64,000 nucleotides of DNA. Origin: Cylindrotheca closterium (taxonomy: Eukaryota > Bacillariophyta > Bacillariophyceae > Bacillariales > Bacillariaceae). The position numbers and the translations under genes are program-made. The stretch covers positions 116,301 to 180,300 of the forward strand of contig CAKOGP040002225.1 in assembly GCA_933822405.4 (NCBI GenBank), given 5' to 3'. Position 1 is the stretch's first letter. Each line of letters opens with the position of its first letter. Positions 53,530-62,041 of the stretch are shown here, piece by piece. Below the pieces are notes generated by a model, which saw only the letters and a program-made list of their open reading frames with translations, made no database searches and was not told where the DNA came from.

Positions 53530-55014
53530 TTATTGTGGTGAGTCGCAGCCATCCGAAGTATCTTTTTTTTGCGGTTCCTCCTTCTTTTCTGGGAGTTCCT
53601 TCTTTTCTGGGAGTTCCTTGTAAGCATCGGAAGCCTCTTTAGGCGGTTCCTCCTTCGTTTCTATGGGTTGGTACGCAACCCAATAGGTTCCTATTGCGAT
53701 CAAAGCATTTCCAATCCATCCACGCCATCCCGGTAAGAGTCCCACCTGAGCCAACGCGGCCAGGAGCTGTGCCACGACCGGTTCGGAAAGAGCCGCTACC
53801 GAAACGACAAAGGGGTCAAAGTATCGCAGAGATCGAATGTATCCCATGGTTCCAAACATGTTGCAAATAATGACAGTGATGATTTCCAAAGGAAGGCGAT
53901 CAAAGCGATCCCAATGCAGAAACCCAAAGATTCCCCAGTCTTCGTCCATACTAAAGACTTGCAGTGGCTTTCCCATTGCAAATACCGTGAGGTTGCTGAC
54001 AATAGTGGCGGACAGCATGACCACAAACATGAACGGAAACAAGGAGATTTCGTTTCTTGCCTCTTTACTGAGCAGCAAATAGCCCACTCCAAAAAATGCC
54101 GAGGCAAAGCTCAAAAGATCTCCGTACAATATTCTGGCATCCATGGTTTCTATACTTGATGCGTAGTTTGAACCATCCCCATCGGTGCCAGACGTAAATT
54201 TTGACATTGTCAATTGTTCCTCCATCACCATTTGATCCGAGTCGAGATTGCAAAAGATGGCCCCACCAAAGGCTGTCAATGCTCCAACGGACTGTCGGAG
54301 GGAGACTGCAGAACCAAGGATAACCTTTCCGGCCAAGATGAGGAGGGATTGGGTGTTGCTAAAGGCCACTGCATCTTCGACAGTTGTATACTCCAGAGCC
54401 ATTGAAAATATGACACAAACGGGAGAGTAGAAACCACCTGCCAGTATGGCGTATCCCCAACTCTTGGCGGAAGGTGGTGCATCCTTATTAATTCCAAAGG
54501 ATCCTTCTCTCACAAAGGTGGATACCGTCATGACTGCCAGCAACATGGTCGTAGCACTTTGACGCCAGACAATCTTCATTGTTGAGTCTGCCTGTTGAAG
54601 ATCCAACAGTGGGGCAATGAATGATAGTGAAATAACGGCCGATGCCAGTAGGAAATATGCTGAGAGAGGTATTGGTTCTTCGACTGTTGTTGTCTCATCC
54701 TTCTGTAAGTCTGAGACAACTGTCGTCTGATCTTGGCTCTCTTCGTCCAACAGCTTCACCTTTTTGTCATTGGACAGTTTGCACAGAGAGAGGAGTGTGG
54801 GGGGGCGTATCGCCAGCTTTGATTTAGTGCTCTTTGCCAATTTCAGGAGAGACCGTGGATTGGATCGTCGCTTTTTTGTTTCAGGTCCCTCAGGTGGGGG
54901 TGAAGTGAATGGTAAATATGGTCGGTCCATTTGATTTGAAACGTCACGAAGCTTGGGTCTGAACTGTGTGGGCTTGGGTGTATTGCGACGAGGCAGTTGA
55001 TTTTTATGAGACAT
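53530..55014 (-). CDS. EamA/DMT-family membrane transporter
   Basis: Drug/metabolite transporter superfamily protein of 494 residues, no intron. A basic, Ser/Pro-rich cytosolic N-terminus of about 115 residues is followed by ten hydrophobic segments in two halves, the EamA duplication: the first half includes SLSFIAPLL and VEDAVAFSNTQSLLILAGKVILGS, the second LLSFASAFFGVGYLLL and FVVSVAALSEPVVAQLLAAL. The charged C-terminus contains an imperfect repeat KELPEKKELPEKKEEPQKK. Several DMT proteins in diatoms are plastid-envelope or endomembrane carriers; location and substrate cannot be told here. It overlaps antisense with the tail of the truncated hydrolase frame. Confidence 0.82.
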   Translation of the reverse strand: MSHKNQLPRRNTPKPTQFRPKLRDVSNQMDRPYLPFTSPPPEGPETKKRRSNPRSLLKLAKSTKSKLAIRPPTLLSLCKLSNDKKVKLLDEESQDQTTVVSDLQKDETTTVEEPIPLSAYFLLASAVISLSFIAPLLDLQQADSTMKIVWRQSATTMLLAVMTVSTFVREGSFGINKDAPPSAKSWGYAILAGGFYSPVCVIFSMALEYTTVEDAVAFSNTQSLLILAGKVILGSAVSLRQSVGALTAFGGAIFCNLDSDQMVMEEQLTMSKFTSGTDGDGSNYASSIETMDARILYGDLLSFASAFFGVGYLLLSKEARNEISLFPFMFVVMLSATIVSNLTVFAMGKPLQVFSMDEDWGIFGFLHWDRFDRLPLEIITVIICNMFGTMGYIRSLRYFDPFVVSVAALSEPVVAQLLAALAQVGLLPGWRGWIGNALIAIGTYWVAYQPIETKEEPPKEASDAYKELPEKKELPEKKEEPQKKDTSDGCDSPQ

Positions 55015-55769
55015 TGTCTTGAGGGTACAACTTTTGGTCTCGTCGTGTCGTGGTGGTAGTGTGCAGCTTGATCGTCATGAAGCGGCTGTGAGAGTTCCTT
55101 GAAATTCTCGTTAGCCGCCTAACTGTATCACTGGATTTGAAAAGGTGGAGTGTCACATCGGTTGGATATTCTGGAGATTCTCATGAATGATCAGAATTCA
55201 CATAGTTTTGGTGCACGTGTTGCCCCACGTGTTACTGTCACAGGTGCGCCAAATGATCGTGTCAAATTGTGCTGGGATATATTCGTGTGACTGATTCCAA
55301 GCTGGATGCCGCGTAAAATCATGATTTTAATTCTCGTTGGCGGACTATAGCATTACGACAAACGCTTGTGCTCCAAACATAAAGATTTGATACACGTGAT
55401 ATTTATAGAAAATTGAATTTTTAAACAGTACATTACCCCCGCCAGCTACAGACCAGTGACGGTCTGGCGGTGGCCGACTAGCACGAACACGTGTACAAGT
55501 GTATGTTTACCTAGTACTTTACAGTACGTGTACACGTGTATATCTTGCTTCGGTTCTACAGTACCGTGTTTGGATTTGCCGCGTTTGAAAAATATATTTT
55601 TTGATTTCACACCACGTGATATTTTTCGAAAATTCAAAATTATAATGTGCTCACTTCAGATCCGTTCGATTTCGGTTTGAGGAATAATGATGTGGATGAT
55701 GTCATTGTCATACCAGACTTATTGACCATCGACCAAACCCACACCTTACATACACTAATCTCGCTTGCC
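55015..55769. promoter_or_regulatory. Divergent region with six CACGTG palindromes
   Basis: Between the EamA gene (minus) and the small plastid protein gene (plus). Perfect CACGTG sites, the G-box/E-box core bound by bHLH and bZIP factors, start at 55214, 55226, 55393, 55488, 55533 and 55613, i.e. six in 405 bp. The sites at 55393 and 55613 share a longer repeated context (ACGTGATATTT then GAAAATT). The stretch at 55484-55540 is rich in self-complementary GTGTACAC-type sequence. No gene is supported. Confidence 0.55.
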
Positions 55770-56361
55770 ATGAATGATTCCCTACAAATGATCCAGCTGT
55801 TGCTTTTTATGGCAGTGTTGGTCCCAACCGTAATGCCATTCTCCCCGTCACCGTCCCTTCAACCTTCCTCATCATGTCCTCATCGCTCACACCTGAACTT
55901 CAATGGTCTGTATGCCAGTGATAATAATGATAATGATGACGACAACAATTTGATAGAAAACGAACAAGGTGAACAAAAAGCAGAATTTGGGGTTTCTTAC
56001 ATTGGCGGTGATCCATGTGGGAGCAAATATAATAATGACCCGTTCGATGTTCAAGTGCAAAAGCCAGGTACGACAACAACAAAGATTCGCCGAGGAACTG
56101 ACAAGATACTTGAGGTTACACTCGGTACCACCCAGACGGATACAAGAGAAAGAAGGGAATATTCATTTCAACACTTCACACTTGGGGTGCTTTCGACTTG
56201 CACCCCGACGTACCAAATCATTTCGGTCATCTGACACTATCCTTCCTCCCGTTCCAGGTATGCCCGATGACATGAAGGCTCGTATTCAAGCCTTGGTGGA
56301 CAAAAAGGTTGCAGAAGAAAAGGCTGCAGCAGATGCATCTTCGCAAAGCGAGTCGTACTGA
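55770..56361 (+). CDS. Small unknown protein with plastid-type presequence
   Basis: Exons 55770-56067 and 56258-56361 joined across a 190-bp GT-AG intron give 133 residues; the splice restores KPGMPDD and both exons fit in frame. The N-terminus is signal-peptide-like with VMPFSPSPS resembling an ASAFAP site. An Asp/Asn-rich stretch follows, then a compact part FGVSYIGGDPCGS, and a helical acidic tail (MPDDMKARIQALVDKKVAEEKAAA). I do not recognise the family. The start could also be the Met at 55791. It is transcribed away from the EamA gene, behind the CACGTG cluster. Confidence 0.6.
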
Positions 56362-56479
56362 ACGGATCGGAGTACCGGTATAGGGGTACTAGTCTCCCAA
56401 TATATGATGATTCTGTGACGAGAAAATAAGAAACCTAGGATATACTATCAACACCAATGGGAAACATTGCAATCAAAAT

Positions 56480-56633
56480 TGTAGCAAGCTCGGAAAAAAG
56501 GTTCCGGGACACCTGCACCGCCGTGAAGGAGAATGATGGACTCGACCGATGATGCACCATCTTTGCTTGTACGAGGAGGGACCGTGGCATGAATCGTTGC
56601 CTTTTCGTTTGGAATGTCCACAACTTTGTGCAT
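56480..56633 (-). pseudogene. 5' fragment of an alpha/beta hydrolase gene, fragment 2
   Basis: Starts with ATG at 56633 and encodes VVDIPNEKATIHATV and ESIILLHGG as fragment 1 does at 53252. A frameshift after GVPEPF spoils the frame and similarity is lost near 56480. It points in the opposite direction to fragment 1, with the EamA and small plastid protein genes between them. No other part of the hydrolase is seen. Confidence 0.75.
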
Positions 56634-56830
56634 TGTTCGCTGTCATTGTTATACGGTATTTGTACTACGCGACAGTCGATCCGCAGGAGATCAACGGATC
56701 CTGATGATCTGTTAGAAAGATGAACGAATCAATCGCAAAGAAATGACAAACCCCTAGCAATATGTATTATATTTATTACTGTAGTCTAAATATAGAGAAG
56801 GACATCAATCTCTACTCAAACAGCATTCGT

Positions 56831-57414
56831 CTACATCAACATGATGCTCCCAACGATTGCGCAAAGAAGCAGCGATACAAAATATGGAACCTCATTTGCC
56901 ATACTGTCACTGAGAAATTCGTCACTTCCACTCGGATTGGATGATGGTTGAGGAATCTCGCTTGGGGAAAGGCTACGACTTGGCGCTGTACTTGGTTGTC
57001 TCGACGGTGCAATAGAGGGACTATCAGTAGAGATGTATTCAATTTCAAATTCAGATGGATCACATGTAATTCTATCATCCGTGGAATTCCATGTGTTTGA
57101 CCAGTACTGTCCAATAATCTTTTTGAAAGAAAGTTGAGACAATAATTGTTTGAGCTGCATCCAAATCACGAAATGTGCAAACTTACTCTGCACCATCCAT
57201 TCTTGACGTTGACGACACACCCACCCGCCAATGTTGCATTCAAGGAACAGCAGGTGCCATAGAATCGGCTGACGGAAATGATTCTTTCACAAGACTGAGG
57301 TCTCGAACTAGAAAAAGCAAATCTTCCTTCCTCGTAGTTTGTAAATTGGCCAGTCACGCCTAATGTTAGAGTAGCAATCGCCAACAATACGATTCGAACA
57401 ATGGTCTTCATCAT
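56831..57414 (-). CDS. Small secreted, possibly surface-anchored protein
   Basis: Exons 57414-57187 and 57118-56831 (68-bp intron) give 171 residues. A clear signal peptide (hydrophobic core at about 6-20, likely cut after TGQ or VTG) is followed by a Cys-containing globular part: CERI, YGTCCSLN, GGCVVN and GWCR, then IIGQYWSNTWNSTDD, six or seven Cys in all. A Ser/Pro stalk with SPSIAPSRQPSTAPSRS follows, then a hydrophobic C-terminus after an Asn/Ser-rich hinge that would suit a GPI anchor signal or membrane segment. I do not recognise the family. A wall or surface protein is inferred. Confidence 0.7.
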
Positions 57415-57836
57415 CGGTCACTCCTCCTTCCTCTCGTCCTTCAATGGAAAGAGAGAGAAGAGCAAATAATTGGATCAATATAAATACCGGTAGTATAGTA
57501 CGGTTTTTCTATGTGTGTTGGTACCAGGTACAGACCTATTTGGACCAAGAATGAGCCATTTGATGCTCAAGCGTATAAAAGCCATTTACGGCATATAAAG
57601 CATTTCAATGAGGATCTGACATGACACTTGAGGTTGTATAGTCAGGACCATCCAGACAGTTACAAGAGGAAGACTTCAGAATTTTGATAATTCACGTTTC
57701 TGTACACAAAGTGAGCCGTGATGGTGCGGTGGGTTGGAGCAGCATGGGGTAGAAGATCTCTATTCTATTAGCTAACAGATATCTTTTAAAAAACTACCAC
57801 AACCGGTAAACATACATATCATCAAGACGTACGATA
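57415..57836. other. Intergenic region, 422 bp
   Basis: Promoter of the small secreted protein and 3' flank of the PDI/ERV gene. GTAC-rich motifs at about 57486-57502 and 57519-57533. No gene supported. Confidence 0.55.
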
Positions 57837-59545
57837 CTACCGAAGTCCACCATTCGCCACCCTTCTCCGCCGCGTCGCCTTGACAGTGGCTTCCACACTG
57901 GATTCCAGCATGCCCACGACCGTAAAGACACCTCCAACAATAGCCATGAGGGAGGTACAGTAATCGTACCATCGTCGATTGGATTTTCGATAAAACACCT
58001 TGATGGGACTCAAATCGTAGGCAAACTTGGCTTCGGGGACCATATCCGTTCGATAGTAGGAAAGTTGGGAGTTGGGTAGAATCTGATAGGCCCGCAAGAA
58101 ACGAGCCCCAATTTGTAGACCATCCACTTGGGTAGGAACAACCTTCAAGTAATGGTGATATGCCTCGTGTAAATTTTCCGTCACGTAGACGTTGCCATTC
58201 ATGGGTGCAATCTTGCCCGTCAACTTATCCGGCAAATTCTTAATATAGGATGTTTGCACCCTATGAACTGCCATGGGATCTCCGACTGTCAAGGAATTGA
58301 CTTGATGCGACACATTGGTCATGTGCGGCGCCAAATCATGGCTGCTGGACCGGGCTAGGATGTGAAAGTTGCCTGGAACGCGATCCAACAACAAGTGTCC
58401 GACCAATTGACAACCGGGATGTTCTTCTTCAACCCAATCGTGATGGAGGCGCCGCTTATCGTCCATCTTTCTGTTCTTCCATCGTGCGTCTTCCTTGACT
58501 TTCAAATGGTCATCTAAACGTCCTCGGGCGGCACTATGAGCTTCGTGCAAGGTTCGGACAGCCTCAGCGCCTCCATCCAGCAATTGCTTGTGTTTTTCTT
58601 CCGTGTAGTACAGCCATTCCACCATGTCGGTAATCGTTCGATGTCCACGGTAGTCTCCAGCTTTCCAAGGTTCGCCATCTACAAAGAGTCTAAGAGTTGG
58701 ATAAGCTCGTATTTGTTCCTGTTCATTGCAAACTTTTTGGTTGGTGACGCAATCGATTTTGGCAATGACCACGGGCATTTGCATTCGCTTGGCCCTCAGA
58801 TAGTCTTCTTCGCTGTAGTCGTCAGGATGCGGAATCTCGTTGCCCAAGGCTTCTCCAGCATCAATCATCTAGTATATAAAAGGCGAGACAAGTGTCATTA
58901 GAATCCATCCGTCATTACTAAAAGCGCATACCAAGATTTGAAACTCATGATACTCACCACTTCTGCCAAAGTTTCCCATGTGGGTGCCAAATCCCGACAG
59001 TGGCTACACCATGATGCGTAAAAGTCCACGAACAAATAATCGTGTTCCTTCTTGTACAGTTCGAAAGACTCCGTGTCCAAGCTGACGGCATCTACTCCGT
59101 TTTCGTGCAACTCCTCCAAAGTTTCAGAAACTGTAGAATCATACAGATCAATATCCTTTTGATTCCGATTTCTACCCCGGTACCCCAGTCGGACTCCGCT
59201 TCCATCGGTATTCCATTTGGTCACGTGTGCCGACACGTTTTGAGTGTTACCCAGCGCCGAGACAATATCAATCACGGCCCAATCGCACTTGAGATCCATC
59301 ATGGTGATGTTGAAATTGAGGCGGATCCGTGTGTCTTCTCCAGACACATCCATGGCCAAATAGGTTTCCAATTTGCCGCCGAGAAAGTCAGAAGTTTCTG
59401 CCACAAATAGAATGACCATCATTACCAGGGCGATATAGCTGAATATGGAGCCTTCTCGAGAGCCTTCCAGCAAATCTGTGGGTATTTTGCGGTATAGATC
59501 AACGTTGGCGGCCCACGGTCGTGGATGATGGTGACGGCTGTTCAT
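57837..59545 (-). CDS. ERV/PDI fusion, PDIL5-type ER thioredoxin-like protein
   Basis: Plant- and protist-type fusion of ERGIC/Erv41-Erv46 cargo-receptor domains with a thioredoxin domain, resident in the ER-Golgi pathway, where it may fold and carry cargo. Exons 59545-58958 and 58868-57837 (89-bp intron), 539 residues. The start is the first ATG in frame; the frame opens 7 codons earlier from GTG. N-terminal ERGIC domain with one membrane segment (FSYIALVMMVILFVAET), then the thioredoxin domain with active site ASWCSHC, interrupted by the intron after LAEV and resumed as VVIAKIDCV and YPTLRLFVDG. The COPII-coated ERV domain (HPGCQLVGHLLLDRVPGNFHI with a short linker onward) ends in a second membrane segment (MAIVGGVFTVVGML) near a basic tail. 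Confidence 0.88.
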
Positions 59546-60143
59546 GGTGGATGATGTTTTGTTCACGCTTTGTGTTCAAGTGGAGCTCACAAAAGTGTTG
59601 GAAGAATGTAGCTTTCGGTGTTATTGTCACGTTGTGATGATGGATGACTCAACTTGTCGTGTTTTTCTTATTGCTTGTTATCGACGTTTCAATGGCACTG
59701 CGAGTATATACAGCCGGTAGCAATTTCGCACTGAATCAAACTGGAATAGTTCTCAAGCACAGCAGTCCTTGATGACTTCCTCAAGTTGGTCTTATTTCAG
59801 TCAGCGAGTGGATGTATTGTTGGACTTCTTGTTGGAGTGGGAATGAACAAAGCTAAATTTTGGACATCAGTCAGTCATCGTCTTTGGCGGGAAGACGGAC
59901 ATACCAACTCCGACTACGTCGACTAAGAAGAACTTTTGATCACTACGATTGAATTCGAGATAATCTTTCCTGAAAATGTAAAATCGATCATCGATCACTA
60001 TCCACACACAACTTACCAATGCTACTTTAGTGACACAGGACTTGCAGAGAAAATGTTACGATAGCATGGCAAACAGCAGGATTGATTGATTAATTCATTG
60101 ATTGATTTGATTGATTCGAACCATAACACAAAGGAACATCAAA
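59546..60143. promoter_or_regulatory. Divergent promoter of the PDI/ERV and kinase-like genes
   Basis: 598 bp between diverging starts. A (GATT)n run lies at about 60080-60117, just before the kinase-like start. No named element seen. Confidence 0.5.
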
Positions 60144-61970
60144 ATGACCAATGACAGTCCGTCATTATATGACGAGCAAGACAACAGCGACAATGATAGG
60201 GATATATACTCGTCAGAATCGTCATCTTCCTATGACAGTGAATCTGATGATTCCTCCTCCTCCTCCTCCTCCTCGAGTGGTCATCATCCAGGTGCAGATG
60301 GCGACACGGATAATAGCAACAATAGGATTTCTCCTTCGCTACTCGTCTCATACCACCATCATCACGATCACAGCAGGTCTTCTACTATTCCAATAAATGC
60401 TACCATGAGACGGCGGCGTGGTTCGCAACATGCATTGCAGTCATCATCACAGAGAGACAATCGCAACGAAGCTGATTTAGAAAACTTTTATTCACCCGCC
60501 AAACGGCGGAGGGGTTCCGCAAACAAGAAGAAGAAGAAGAATCGGTACCTCCTCGTTCGTATTTATGACATTTGGTGTCGTCTATCCTCCTACTTTTTGA
60601 TTCTGGCCATAATCATTTGGGTTCTAGTTCAAATCTATGGAATGCTAGTACACGGTCCGCAAGAGAGCGGAATGTTCGCGGCAACAACTCGTCCTAGAAA
60701 CACAATAAGACTCTCTCCTCAGGAGTTTTGGCATCGATTCGACGACCGAGACGAGGACGAAGAGGCCCCAGCAAATTGGCTGGGTTTTACCCAAAAGGAG
60801 AAGAACAAGAAACAAAGCAACAAGGAGGTCATTCCAGATGGTTGCGAATTGCAAGAATGGCAACAAGTCGGCCATCCCAATTGCATGGAACTGCATCAAC
60901 TCGACTTGCCACTGCTATTGAACGATGCCTTTTCTTCACGAGACAATAATACCAACAATACCACACTTCGACAAGGCGGAAAATATCTCTCGAGTGGCAT
61001 GTGGCGGGATGTCTTTCGACTACCAGCAGTTATGGGGGGAAATAAGAATGTAACAGAACAACATCATCATCATGATGATCATCATTATGATCATGATGCC
61101 GTCGTCTTGAAAATGATGAAATCCGAGCACGATGTGGATGATCGAAACTTGGAACGTCACAAACGAGAAGCCATTGTCATGGATGTACTGACCAAAAGTC
61201 CAAACATTGTCAATCTGTTTGCCTATTGTGGAAATTCAATCCTCACGGAATACCTTGCCATGGATTTGGAAGCCTACCTCCGGCCCCGCTCTCGAAGGAA
61301 GCGACGCAAGAAAGTACGCCGGGGGCAAAAAGAAGAGGAATCATTGACGGAACACCAGGCTCCCCGCGTGACGACACCAGAGGAACGATTGGATTTGGCG
61401 CTGCAGACTGCCAAGGCTTTGCAAGTCTTGCATGAATACGATATCATTCATGCCGACTTGCAAAGCAAACAGTTCTTGGTGGACTTTGATGATGACAACT
61501 CAACAACGAGAGTAACGATCAAGTTGAATGATTTCAATCGATGCCGATTCTTGCCACGGGAACAGAACAACAGCAGTCTGCCCATGAACTCTTCAGTAGT
61601 AGTGCCTCCATTTCCTCCTCCTCCTCCCATTTGTCCCATTATGATACCGACTGCTCCTGGCTTGGCTCGTAGCCCGGAAGAATATGAAATGCAACCATTG
61701 ACGACCCAACTGGATGTCTACAGTCTTGCCAATGTTTGGTATCAAATCTTGACTGGAAGCAGTCCGTGGGTAGATCAGGCCAATACGAATGTTGTCAAGA
61801 ATCTCATTCTGGACGGCAAGAAACCACCATTGCCAGTGGACCAAACGAATAATAATACAACAACAGATTCGGTCGTGGCTGACTGGTTGTATTCCGCTTA
61901 TGAAATCGACCCAAATCAACGTGCAACGGCAAAGGACTTGGTCCAAGGGCTGGAACACTTACTACCATAA
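60144..61970 (+). CDS. Membrane-anchored protein-kinase-like protein with altered motifs
   Basis: Single-exon protein of 608 residues, start at the first ATG in frame (60144). A long Ser/Asp- and His-rich basic N-terminus leads to one hydrophobic anchor at about 147-170, then an acidic linker. The C-terminal part (from about 280) is a kinase fold: VVLKMMKS (beta-3 Lys), a helix with ERHKREAIVMDVL, then HADLQSKQFLV in place of HRDxKxxN, NDFNRCRF in place of DFG, and RSPEEYEM with DVYSLANVWYQILTG (APE and F-helix region). Arg to Ala in HRD, Gln for the catalytic-loop Lys/Asn pattern and Asn for Gly in DFG suggest a weak or dead kinase, though the HRD and DFG aspartates remain. It contains poly-Ser and His-rich tracts from simple DNA repeats. 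Confidence 0.75.
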   Translation: MTNDSPSLYDEQDNSDNDRDIYSSESSSSYDSESDDSSSSSSSSSGHHPGADGDTDNSNNRISPSLLVSYHHHHDHSRSSTIPINATMRRRRGSQHALQSSSQRDNRNEADLENFYSPAKRRRGSANKKKKKNRYLLVRIYDIWCRLSSYFLILAIIIWVLVQIYGMLVHGPQESGMFAATTRPRNTIRLSPQEFWHRFDDRDEDEEAPANWLGFTQKEKNKKQSNKEVIPDGCELQEWQQVGHPNCMELHQLDLPLLLNDAFSSRDNNTNNTTLRQGGKYLSSGMWRDVFRLPAVMGGNKNVTEQHHHHDDHHYDHDAVVLKMMKSEHDVDDRNLERHKREAIVMDVLTKSPNIVNLFAYCGNSILTEYLAMDLEAYLRPRSRRKRRKKVRRGQKEEESLTEHQAPRVTTPEERLDLALQTAKALQVLHEYDIIHADLQSKQFLVDFDDDNSTTRVTIKLNDFNRCRFLPREQNNSSLPMNSSVVVPPFPPPPPICPIMIPTAPGLARSPEEYEMQPLTTQLDVYSLANVWYQILTGSSPWVDQANTNVVKNLILDGKKPPLPVDQTNNNTTTDSVVADWLYSAYEIDPNQRATAKDLVQGLEHLLP

Positions 61971-62041
61971 GAGTACAACTACTATCGAATTTGCTGACAT
62001 TTCAATCTAATTTTTTAAAATTAAAATGAATACATTGGTTG

